A stretch of DNA of 64,000 bases, from positions 248,001 through 312,000 of the forward strand of contig NZ_AEYE02000013.1 in NCBI RefSeq assembly GCF_000298315.2, given 5' to 3'. The DNA comes from Rhizobium grahamii CCGE 502 (GTDB lineage Bacteria > Pseudomonadota > Alphaproteobacteria > Rhizobiales > Rhizobiaceae). Under the pieces are notes generated by a model. The model ran no database searches. It was given only the letters and a program-made list of their open reading frames with translations, and was not told where the DNA came from. Positions 1 through 7,488 of the stretch are shown here, piece by piece. Made by a program: the position numbers and the translations under genes. Position 1 is the first letter of the stretch. Each line of letters starts with the position of its first letter.

Positions 1-2
1 GC

Positions 3-386
3 TGGCTTGGCTACTACTGGGCCCCTACCGCCATCCTTGGCAAATACGACATGACACGCCTGAGCTTCGGCGTCGCTCATGACAAGGCAGAGTGGGACAA
101 ATGCACCTCGATCCCAGGTTGCGCTCGGCCGCAGGTCAACTCCTACCCGGTCTCGCGCGCCTACACGATTGTCACCAAAGCCTTTGCCGAGCGGGCCGGA
201 CCTGCCATGGCTTATCTGAAGCTTCGCTCATGGGACAATACGACGATCAACGAGGTGCTTGCCTGGCAGGACGAAAACCAGAAGAGCAACGAGGAAGCCA
301 CGGTGTACTTCCTTCAGAATTATTCGGCCCTATGGACCAAGTGGGTTCCTGCCGACGTGGCAGAAAAGGTCAAGGCCGGGCTCTAG
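3..386 (+). CDS. Glycine betaine/proline-type ABC transporter substrate-binding protein, C-terminal part
   Basis: This is the 3' end of a gene that begins outside the window; the frame is open from base 3 (first visible residues WLGYYWAPTAILGKYDM) and about 127 residues remain. The Trp/Tyr-rich segment, the paired cysteines in the CTSIPGC stretch and the Lys/Trp-rich tail resemble periplasmic OpuAC/ProX-type binding proteins for quaternary amines. The family binds betaine or choline in an aromatic cage and delivers it to an inner-membrane ABC transporter for osmoprotection or use as a nutrient. The substrate cannot be fixed from this fragment. The other transporter genes would lie to the left. 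Confidence 0.75.
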   Translation, partial: WLGYYWAPTAILGKYDMTRLSFGVAHDKAEWDKCTSIPGCARPQVNSYPVSRAYTIVTKAFAERAGPAMAYLKLRSWDNTTINEVLAWQDENQKSNEEATVYFLQNYSALWTKWVPADVAEKVKAGL

Positions 387-504
387 AACGAACAACAATC
401 GCGGCCAATGACAACGTCTTCCCACCGGTGGCATCGGTTTCCTATAAGCACCGACCGCTTGGTCGCCCGAATCGCGCCCATTTGCCCAGACGAGGAAAAT
501 ATAG

Positions 505-852
505 ATGACATCAGCTCCGTTTCCCGACCGCGACACGATCGCCTCGAAGCTTGCCAGCCTTGACGAACAGGATAAATCCTACGTTGCCTTGCTGATGGAA
601 AATGTGGCGCAGGACGTAACCGTCATTGATGGCCTTCACCGCCATCTGAACAACGCAGCCAGTGCGCCGTTTCTGAATACGCTGAAGCTCGAAAATCTTG
701 GAAAATGGATTGGCGAGACAGCGCCTGCCCGCCTGCAGATACGGCTCACGGAGGCTGCGAAATCCAGCCAGCATCCGGCTTATGTGGCCTTCCGGACTGG
801 GCTTTCGCGTTCCGGCGGGTTGGAAAAGGCCTACCCGCCGGCTGCGATCTGA
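505..852 (+). CDS. Hypothetical 115-residue protein
   Basis: I do not recognise a family. The start at 505 is preceded by a GAGGAAA ribosome-binding site. The product is soluble, with no signal peptide or membrane segment. Its first 85 residues look helical (ASKLASLDEQDKSYVALLMENV), while the end (GLSRSGGLEKAYPPAAI) is less ordered. It lies 118 bp after the binding-protein gene and may share its transcript. The 3' end comes within 8 bp of the oppositely oriented entericidin gene. A truncated regulator or metabolic enzyme fragment cannot be excluded. Confidence 0.5.
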   Translation: MTSAPFPDRDTIASKLASLDEQDKSYVALLMENVAQDVTVIDGLHRHLNNAASAPFLNTLKLENLGKWIGETAPARLQIRLTEAAKSSQHPAYVAFRTGLSRSGGLEKAYPPAAI

Positions 853-859
853 GGTCTTG

Positions 860-1015
860 TTACCTGGTTGCGGCGCGGCCGACCGAACGACCTGCATCCT
901 GGGTCGCGTTCACCGCGTTTGCCGTATCCCGGCCGATGCCGCGGATCGTATTTCCACACGAGGAAAGTACGAGCAGAATTGCGAGGGCTGAGCCGATCTT
1001 GGCCATTGTCGTCAT
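860..1015 (-). CDS. Entericidin A/B family lipoprotein (51 aa)
   Basis: A 51-residue reading frame starts ATG at 1015, with a second possible ATG at 1006, and ends TAA at 860-862. It encodes a short hydrophobic signal ending in a lipobox (LSSC, Cys20), then the family signature TIRGIGRDTANAVNATQDAG. Entericidins are tiny bacteriolytic or toxin/antidote-type outer-membrane lipoproteins in enterobacteria; in rhizobia they are common envelope mini-lipoproteins of unknown role. An AAGAAGGA ribosome-binding site lies upstream. Length, lipobox and the GRDT..A motif make the call firm despite the size. Confidence 0.88.
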   Translation of the reverse strand: MTTMAKIGSALAILLVLSSCGNTIRGIGRDTANAVNATQDAGRSVGRAATR

Positions 1016-1108
1016 TGCGAAATCCTTCTTTCTTAGTCGTCCGAGCGCGGGCGACTCCCGCCGCGCGCACTAAACCCCGGAGGAAGAAAAAAGGTCACCG
1101 CAATCTTG

Positions 1109-2008
1109 TCAAGCAGCAACAGCCTTGGCTTTTTCGGCAAAGGCAAAGCGGATGCTTTCGGCGACAGCGCGCATCGGGCCGTTCATCTGCGATGCGGTAA
1201 GAAGCCGGATATCGAAAGACGCGAGTTCGGGCAATCCCTCCTGCACGCCAAGGATCGTCATCTCGTCGGTGACATAGGAGCGCGGCAACGGCGCGATCGC
1301 GAGGTCGGAAACCACGGCCGCACGCTGCGCCATGGTGTGGCCACTGAGGAAAGCAACGCGATAGCCGCGCTTCATGCGCTCAAGTTGCGATATTGCCTCC
1401 GAGCGCCAGATGCAGCCATCTTCCCAGATGGAGATCGGCAGCGGCTCGCGACGGTGCGCCGTACCGCACTTGGCGCCGGCCCATATCAGCCGCTCGCGAA
1501 ACACGATCTCCCCATCCGTCGGCAACGGACGCGTCGCGCAATTGATGAGTGCCAGGTCGAGGCGCTGCTCTTCCATCCGCTTCTTGAGGCCGATGCTCAT
1601 GTCGATAGTGACGTCGACCATGATGCTCGGGAAGCTTTCGGCAAAGCTTTTCAGAATGCTGGGCAGCAATCGCTCGCCGATATCTTCCGGCGCGCCAAGC
1701 CGAACCACACCGCTAAGCTCGGGCATGATGAAGCGCGAAACCGCCTCGTTCGACAGAGCGAGAATGTTGCGCGCATAGGAGAGTAGCGTTTCACCGTGCT
1801 GGGTCAGGCTGACCGAGCGCGCATCACGCAGGAAGAGCGTCGCACCGAGTTGCTCCTCCAGCTTCTTGATCTGCATGGAGACAGCCGACGGCGTCCGATA
1901 GACGGCTTCCGCGGCGGTCGAAAAATTGCCGGTCTCTGCGATGGCAACGAACGTCCTCAGCACGTCGTTATCAAGCAAAGGAATGGGACGGCGAAAGGGA
2001 ATGCTCAT
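1109..2008 (-). CDS. LysR-family transcriptional regulator
   Basis: The product is a 299-residue LysR-type regulator. The N-terminal winged HTH (about residues 10-70, with FVAIAETGNFSTAAEAV and a recognition segment containing SAVSMQIKKLEEQLG) is followed by the two-lobed inducer-binding domain. I chose ATG 2008 because family alignment begins at MSIPFRRPIPLL; the frame stays open 42 bp further upstream. HTH sequence and length resemble the LrhA/HexA-like group that controls motility and surface traits, but the target is not known. It is divergent from the DUF1127 gene at 2123, so that mini-protein is the obvious candidate target along with autoregulation. Confidence 0.9.
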   Translation of the reverse strand: MSIPFRRPIPLLDNDVLRTFVAIAETGNFSTAAEAVYRTPSAVSMQIKKLEEQLGATLFLRDARSVSLTQHGETLLSYARNILALSNEAVSRFIMPELSGVVRLGAPEDIGERLLPSILKSFAESFPSIMVDVTIDMSIGLKKRMEEQRLDLALINCATRPLPTDGEIVFRERLIWAGAKCGTAHRREPLPISIWEDGCIWRSEAISQLERMKRGYRVAFLSGHTMAQRAAVVSDLAIAPLPRSYVTDEMTILGVQEGLPELASFDIRLLTASQMNGPMRAVAESIRFAFAEKAKAVAA

Positions 2009-2016
2009 CGTCACAT

Positions 2017-2066
2017 CTTTCAATTTTTCTGAATTTGAATTCCATATCATTTTGTTTGATTGAAAG
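2017..2066. promoter_or_regulatory. Divergent promoter/LysR-binding candidate with inverted repeat
   Basis: The AT-rich gap between lysR and the DUF1127 gene contains a perfect 8-bp inverted repeat, CTTTCAAT (2017-2024) and ATTGAAAG (2059-2066), separated by 34 bp. A TTCTGAATTTGAA stretch lies inside. Spaced dyads of this kind are typical of LysR-regulated divergent promoters; the assignment is inference. Confidence 0.4.
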
Positions 2067-2122
2067 TCAACCCGACGGTACCCTTCGATCGTGGCCGCTA
2101 AAACCGATGAAAGGAGGCCGCG

Positions 2123-2284
2123 ATGAGCACTCTAAACCTAATCTTTGACATCTTCTACGCATTCAGATCGCGTCAGATCTCACGCCTGACACGCAATCGT
2201 ACGCGAGATCAACTGGCGCGTCTGCCGAGGCATCTGGCGGATGACCTCGATCTGCAAGCCTTGGGTATGACAGACTCTCGCTGA
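2123..2284 (+). CDS. DUF1127-like small protein (53 aa)
   Basis: A 53-residue frame begins at 2123 behind a strong AAAGGAGG site and ends TGA 2282-2284. The sequence is basic in the middle (RSRQISRLTRNRTRDQ) and then carries LARLPRHLADDLDLQALGM, which matches the L..L....L.D.G. pattern of DUF1127/YjiS proteins. Family members are abundant in rhizobia; several are controlled by LysR regulators and influence RNA, phosphate or stress metabolism, with an Arg-rich segment thought to bind RNA or protein. The divergent LysR gene fits that pattern. Confidence 0.75.
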   Translation: MSTLNLIFDIFYAFRSRQISRLTRNRTRDQLARLPRHLADDLDLQALGMTDSR

Positions 2285-2366
2285 GCGCCGCTCGGCAACA
2301 CCTTCAAAGAAACGGTGAAAGGTCCTAATATACGCTCCAGAGCGGTGGCTATGGAGCGGAACGATC

Positions 2367-3183
2367 ATGGCTGTAAATGACGCGTGTTTTCAAGGCGATA
2401 TCCCTGCGGCCTACGACCGCTACATGGTGCCGATCCTGTTTGACCCTTACGCGGCCGATCTGGCCCAGCGCCTGGCGTCCGTTCATCCGCACCGCGTCCT
2501 CGAGGTAGCGGCGGGGTCGGGTGCTCTCACGCGGGCGATATCCGCAGCACTTCCGCACGCCGAAATCATCGCCACCGATTTGAACCAGGCGATGCTGGAT
2601 GTCGCTGCACGGAGACACCTACCCCGAAGGGCACGTTGTATGGCGCCAGGCCAATGCGTTAAGCCTCCCCTTCCCCGATCAGACCTTTGACGCCGCCGCC
2701 AGTCAGTTCGGCGTCATGTTCTTTCCCGACAAACACCGCGCCTACCACGAAATCCTCCGCGTACTGAAGCCGAAGGGAACGTTTCTCTTCAACACTTGGG
2801 ACACGGTCGAGAGCAACGATTTCGCAGCGGCTGTCAGGACCGCAACTGATGTACTGTTTCCGGATGATCCGCCGGAGTTCTTTCGACGGACGCCACATGG
2901 CTATTTCGATCCCGAGACGATCCTGTCCGAGCTCGAGCGCGCCGGCTTCCAGTCGGCGACCTTCGCAAAGGTCGAAAAGACATCCCACACGTCCTCGGCA
3001 CGCGACGCAGCCACCGCCTTCTGCAGGGGTAGTCCGCTCCGCCTGGAAATCGAAGCACGCCATCCGAAGGTCGATGTCGTGGCACGCGTAACGGAGGCGC
3101 TTGAGAAAACCTTCGGCAAGGGGCCGATCGAAGGGCGAATGTCGGCGTTTGTGTTCACCGCCGAGGCACCACGCCAAAACTAG
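2367..3183 (+). pseudogene. SAM-dependent methyltransferase, frameshifted
   Basis: The gene resembles a class I (UbiE/Methyltransf_11-like) methyltransferase. Frame one (2367 to about 2612) carries the SAM-binding motif VLEVAAGSGALTRAIS and the acidic DLNQAMLD motif. The protein then continues in another frame (from about 2605 to 3183) with ANALSLPFPDQTFDAA, the MFFPDKHRAYHEILRVLKP motif and a normal C-terminus. The two halves join near the CGCTGCACGGAGACACC stretch around 2605-2620, so one extra base (or two missing) breaks the reading frame. Each half lacks something essential, hence a pseudogene unless the shift is a sequencing error. The substrate is unknown. Confidence 0.8.
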
Positions 3184-3320
3184 CGATGGGCGCGCCGAGA
3201 GGCGGCAGCCTGAACAATGCCTTTGCGGTTCGGAACATCCGAACCGCAGCAACGTTCTTCCTGGGCAGCGCACCCTTTGTCGTTGCACTGACTGCGTTTC
3301 CCTCAACTGCAGTCACATAG

Positions 3321-3353
3321 GCCCGGCGCTGTCCAAACCAGCACCGGGCTTTG
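3321..3353 (+). terminator. Hairpin terminator candidate after the methyltransferase
   Basis: GCCCGGCGCTG (3321-3331) pairs with CAGCACCGGGC (3339-3349) with one mismatch, around a 7-nt loop, and is followed by TTTGCTT. The weak T-run makes this only a likely Rho-independent terminator. The rest of 3184-3467 shows no gene. Confidence 0.45.
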
Positions 3354-3467
3354 CTTGTCGCCACCGGACACACCTCGCCCTTCGTATAATTCAGCAACAC
3401 CTAAATTATAACTTGAAATCCCGGCTTCGGTCGCGATGATGCTTGCCGTCAGCTTAGGAGGGGATCG

Positions 3468-3695
3468 ATGTCACAGTACCAGGAGACGCGGCGGTTCAAA
3501 TGCACGGGTGGCGCTGGAAATCCTTGCATCGTGATTGAGCAGATCAGGGTAGCGGATGAGACCATGTCCAGTCCCAGAACGGACTACATGACGGTAGACG
3601 GCGACGTCGCCAACCGCCTCGACAAGAAGCACTTCCTGATCCTGATGAAGGGCGAGATTGTCAAGGTTCAAAGGGCCCTGAGGAGAAAGCACTGA
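3468..3695 (+). CDS. Hypothetical 75-residue protein
   Basis: The frame begins at ATG 3468 after a strong TTAGGAGGGG ribosome-binding site. The protein has two cysteines in FKCTGGAGNPCIVIEQ, a central TDYMTVDGDVANRLD segment and a basic tail (KVQRALRRKH). It has no signal peptide or membrane helix and I know no named family. Its isolated position with its own ribosome-binding site suggests a real small cytoplasmic protein. Function is not assigned. Confidence 0.6.
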   Translation: MSQYQETRRFKCTGGAGNPCIVIEQIRVADETMSSPRTDYMTVDGDVANRLDKKHFLILMKGEIVKVQRALRRKH

Positions 3696-3781
3696 GTTCA
3701 GCGTTGGCAGCCGTTGGCATGGCGCGCTAACAACTTGCTCCGATGCTCCTGTTAACTCCCCACAGAGCAACAGGCAGATGT

Positions 3782-3807
3782 CATCATCGCGTCATGTGAC
3801 GATGATG
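3782..3807. terminator. Bulged hairpin between hypothetical gene and glycosyltransferase gene
   Basis: CATCAT (3782-3787) pairs with ATGATG (3802-3807), and CGTCA (3790-3794) with TGACG (3797-3801), leaving a two-base bulge and a 2-nt tip. It is followed by TCTT. It could terminate the upstream small gene, though the T-tract is poor. Confidence 0.35.
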
Positions 3808-3870
3808 TCTTAACTCACCGGGCGCTGAGACTCGTTTTCATTCCGGCGCTGTTCACCGCTGGAATGACTG

Positions 3871-5025
3871 ATGCTGTATATCATTGCCGTCGCCGGTGCC
3901 CTGTTGGCAGCCAATACCCTCAGTCTTGTTATCGCGGGATGGCGGATTCGATCCCGCCAAGACGAAACGCCAAGCGTTTCCGCCCGTCCGCCCGTCTCAA
4001 TCGTGATACCCCTTTGCGGGGTGGAACAGTTCTCGCGGGAGACGCTCGAAAGTGCGCTGAGCCTGGATTGGCCCGACTACGAAATCATCTTCTGCGTTGC
4101 CGACAAGGCCGATCCGGTAATTGGCGTGGCTGAAGAGGCTCGCCGGGCGAAGCCGCTGACACAGGCGACGGTCCTTGTTGGGGACGATCGCGTCAGCGCA
4201 AATCCGAAACTCAACAATTGTGTCAAGGGCTGGAACGCAGCGTTGCACGAATGGGTCGTGCTTGCCGATTCCAACGTTTTGATGCCCAAGGACTATCTCG
4301 TGCGCCTGATCGCCGCATGGCGGCCCGATAGTGGACTTGTCTGCTCTACGCCACTTGGCTCCCGTCCCACAGGGTTTTGGGCGGAGGTGGAATGTGCGTT
4401 TCTCAACACCCACCAGGCCCGCTGGCAATATGCGGGAGAGGCTCTTGGATTTGGCTTCGCGCAAGGCAAGAGCATGCTGTGGCGAAAGAAGATCCTCAAC
4501 TCCCACGGTGGCATCCAGGCGCTTGGGGCTGAGATCGCAGAAGATGCCGCGGCCACCAAGCTCGTGAACCGAATGGGCCTCAAGGTGCATCTGGTTGGTG
4601 GGCCGTTCGAGCAGCCGTTAGGAAGAAGAACCTTCCGCGAGATATGGGCGAGACAATGCCGCTGGGCGCGGCTGAGACGCGTGACTTTCCCGCATTTCTT
4701 CGCCCCGGAGATCCTGTTAGGCGTGGTTCCTCCCCTATCACTGTGCGTGTGCGCCGCGTCCGTTTCCGGCGCCAGTCTTTCCATCACAGCTGTCGCGGTC
4801 TTATGCGTTGCCTACATACCGGAACTTCTTCTTGCCGCCCGCAAGAATTGGCACCTCTCACCGATATCGCTCGTTGCAATGGTGACGCGTGATGTCTTGT
4901 TGCCTGCCATCTGGATCAGGAGTTGGTTGGCCGGAAGCTTCGATTGGCGCGGAAACAGGATGGTGATCGGATCAAACGGGTCTCGCCTCGAAGCCGGTGT
5001 GGCTGAGCCAATTGCCAGCCCCTAG
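3871..5025 (+). CDS. GT2-family glycosyltransferase (ceramide/lipid glucosyltransferase-like)
   Basis: The product is a 384-residue membrane-anchored GT2 enzyme with one N-terminal helix (residues 1-22) and three C-terminal hydrophobic segments (about 275-345). Catalytic landmarks are visible: the nucleotide-binding start SIVIPLCG, D133 in LADSN, E224-D225 in the D3 region and the R261-QCR-W265 motif. This D1-D2-D3-(Q/R)xxRW set and membrane topology match ceramide glucosyltransferase/HpnI-like proteins, which transfer a hexose from a nucleotide sugar to a lipid at the cytoplasmic face. In related rhizobia such enzymes make glycolipids, some under phosphate limitation. The acceptor is not settled by sequence. 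It stands alone in its orientation. Confidence 0.8.
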   Translation: MLYIIAVAGALLAANTLSLVIAGWRIRSRQDETPSVSARPPVSIVIPLCGVEQFSRETLESALSLDWPDYEIIFCVADKADPVIGVAEEARRAKPLTQATVLVGDDRVSANPKLNNCVKGWNAALHEWVVLADSNVLMPKDYLVRLIAAWRPDSGLVCSTPLGSRPTGFWAEVECAFLNTHQARWQYAGEALGFGFAQGKSMLWRKKILNSHGGIQALGAEIAEDAAATKLVNRMGLKVHLVGGPFEQPLGRRTFREIWARQCRWARLRRVTFPHFFAPEILLGVVPPLSLCVCAASVSGASLSITAVAVLCVAYIPELLLAARKNWHLSPISLVAMVTRDVLLPAIWIRSWLAGSFDWRGNRMVIGSNGSRLEAGVAEPIASP

Positions 5026-5092
5026 CAATCGACCCCCACACTCATCCGCGGCGTCGTCACCTCAGACCTGAAAATTCTCCGGAAGCACCAAC

Positions 5093-7285
5093 CTAGCGCT
5101 TCGCCTGCAAGTCGATCACATTCGTTCCTACCATCCGGTCGAATGCGTCCTTGGTCATGGGCTTCGACAGGAGATATCCTTGCAGGTGATCGCAACCGAG
5201 TTCTTTCAGGATTGCCCGCTGCTCTTCGGTCTCAACGCCTTCAGCCGTTGTCTTCAAGCCCTTAGCCCGCGCCAGCCTTATCATCGCCTCGACAATAGCC
5301 CGATTGCCAGCCTCCTGGCTATCGAAGCCGTCCACGAAGCTCTTGTCGATCTTGATACGGTCGACGGCGACATATTGCAGGCGACCGAAGCCGGAAAAGC
5401 CCGTGCCAAAATCGTCCAGCGCAATGCGGACACCGACAGAGCGGAGGGCCTCGATGTTGCGCTGGCATTCCCCTGCACTATCGAGCAGCGTGCCCTCGGT
5501 TATTTCGATCTCCAGCCGCGCGGGATCGATCTTATGCTTGTTCACGGCCGCGATGACCCTCAGCGCATACGCCTCGTTTCGCAACTCGAGCGGTGAGGCG
5601 TTGATCGCGATCTCCAGATCCGGCCAGCGCTGCGCTGCCAGGCAGGCCTCTTCAAGAACAAGATCGCCCAGCTGGGTGATGACGCCGCATTCTTCGGCGA
5701 TGGGAATGAACACCTCCGGGCTGATAAGACCTCGTGCGGGGTGCTTCCATCGAAGCAGCGCCTCGGCGCCATACAGGGCTCCGTTCGGGGCAGCGTAGAC
5801 GGGTTGAAAATAGACCTCGAGATCTCTGCGATTCCGGACCGCGAGCCGCAAGTCGCCTTCGAGTTCGCGGCGATCTTGCACGAGGTCATCCATATGAGGA
5901 CCAAAGATCGCAAAGCGGTTTCTGCCCGCAGCCTTTGCATTGTAGAGCGCGATGTCAGCTTTCCGCGTCAGATCGGATGGATCAACATCACGTCCGACGC
6001 CGATCACGACGCCAATGCTCGCACCAATGCTGATTGGCGTTCCGTTGATCTCGAATGGACGCCGCATGGAGTCGATGACTTGCTCACACAACCGCGAAAC
6101 CTGGTCGCTCGTAACGTTGGTCACGACCGCGGTAAATTCATCCCCTCCGAGCCTGCCCACGACGCTGCCCGGGAAAATCCCGCGCAACCTCTCCGCCACC
6201 AGCACTAGGAGACGATCGCCAACCGGGTGCCCCATCGTGTCGTTGACCTGTTTGAACCGATCAAGGTCCATGAACAGAACCGCGTTCGACTGCGTCGTGG
6301 CAGATCCGGAGATCACTGTCGCCAGATGCTCGGCGAACCACGCCCGGTTCGCCAATCCCGTGAGAGTGTCGTGGCGAGCGAGATGTTCAAGCGCGGCCCT
6401 GCTCTGCCGAAGTTTTCGATTTCGCACACCAACCATGGCCCCCATCCCGGCCAGCGCGACGAACACCGATACGCCCACAGCGCCTAGGGCTGGGCGAACC
6501 GACTGCGCGACGGCTTCGCCGGGAGCAAACGGACGCCAGGAGAAGTATCCGAACTCTCTCCCATCGGCACTTCTCGTTGCGGCGAACGATCGATCCTCAT
6601 CACTCGATTTCGCCCAGGCAAAGGTGAGGTCATCAAACTGGTACTCGTTCGACACCCTCGCCAAAAAGCTGCCGTCGAGGTAGCGGACGGCGACATGCAA
6701 ATAGATCTCGGAAGGATTCTGCTCGATGTTGCCAGTGTCGGAGATGATCGGTTTCACGCTGACTATTGCCGGGTGGTTGTTGACGACAGAAAGATCGCTT
6801 TCCCCAATGCTCAAGACCTGATCTGAAATCCCGGTGTCGTCGCCGGCGACAAGCCTTGCGCGCAGCCTTTCCGCCAACGGCGCTATGACATCGCGAACCT
6901 GTTGGTACGCCTTCGCCGAATCCGCCTCGTCGGAAGCGAACACGTGGACTGCACGGTCATCCGGAGCGATCACATAGGCCCGGTCGTGCTGGAAGTAGGT
7001 GAACATCCACTTGCCAAGGTTCGCCTGCATCCATTCGGCATTGTCATCGCGCACGTTTCTGATCGCATCGTCCCAGACGGTTGAACTTTCCTGGTCGTGG
7101 GCCACTGCCGCCTGCATTTTTGAAATGAGCGTCTCGGCGAGATGCGTTTGACGCTCGGCGGCGATCTTGTCGCTCCGTTCGGTAGCAAGCTCAAGAACCG
7201 CGAAGAGCCCGGTATAAATCGACAGCGCAGCGACGAGAGGAAGAACGAGGACCAGCAGAAGCGGTCGGACTTGCGCGTATTTCAT
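5093..7285 (-). CDS. CHASE4-GGDEF-EAL cyclic-di-GMP signalling protein
   Basis: This 730-residue inner-membrane protein has a helix at residues 8-32, a periplasmic sensor of CHASE4 type (about 50-250, with the VWDDAIRNV stretch typical of it), a second helix (about 265-287), a GGDEF domain and an EAL domain. GGDEF is intact (RLGGDEF, residues 378-384) and so is EAL (508-510, followed by LRWKHP), so both synthesis and hydrolysis of c-di-GMP are possible. No RxxD inhibitory site precedes GGDEF. I prefer ATG 7285, just before the basic and hydrophobic signal-anchor, over an ATG 33 bp upstream. Such proteins switch between motile and sessile states; the signal sensed is unknown. Confidence 0.92.
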   Translation of the reverse strand: MKYAQVRPLLLVLVLPLVAALSIYTGLFAVLELATERSDKIAAERQTHLAETLISKMQAAVAHDQESSTVWDDAIRNVRDDNAEWMQANLGKWMFTYFQHDRAYVIAPDDRAVHVFASDEADSAKAYQQVRDVIAPLAERLRARLVAGDDTGISDQVLSIGESDLSVVNNHPAIVSVKPIISDTGNIEQNPSEIYLHVAVRYLDGSFLARVSNEYQFDDLTFAWAKSSDEDRSFAATRSADGREFGYFSWRPFAPGEAVAQSVRPALGAVGVSVFVALAGMGAMVGVRNRKLRQSRAALEHLARHDTLTGLANRAWFAEHLATVISGSATTQSNAVLFMDLDRFKQVNDTMGHPVGDRLLVLVAERLRGIFPGSVVGRLGGDEFTAVVTNVTSDQVSRLCEQVIDSMRRPFEINGTPISIGASIGVVIGVGRDVDPSDLTRKADIALYNAKAAGRNRFAIFGPHMDDLVQDRRELEGDLRLAVRNRRDLEVYFQPVYAAPNGALYGAEALLRWKHPARGLISPEVFIPIAEECGVITQLGDLVLEEACLAAQRWPDLEIAINASPLELRNEAYALRVIAAVNKHKIDPARLEIEITEGTLLDSAGECQRNIEALRSVGVRIALDDFGTGFSGFGRLQYVAVDRIKIDKSFVDGFDSQEAGNRAIVEAMIRLARAKGLKTTAEGVETEEQRAILKELGCDHLQGYLLSKPMTKDAFDRMVGTNVIDLQAKR

Positions 7286-7488
7286 ACTCGGGGCCCTTTC
7301 TAGCGTCGGTCCTAGCACATGAACATTAAGGCGCGCTTACATTCTATCAAACCGAAATTCCTGGTATGCAGTGAAGAACCATCCGCGTCCGCTGGCGTCA
7401 GCCTCTGCTGTACGCACAACAGCCTCAGCCGTTCGCCGCCCGGACGATCGAAAAGCGCTTTAGGTGGCGCGCGGTCTTCCGGCCTTTC

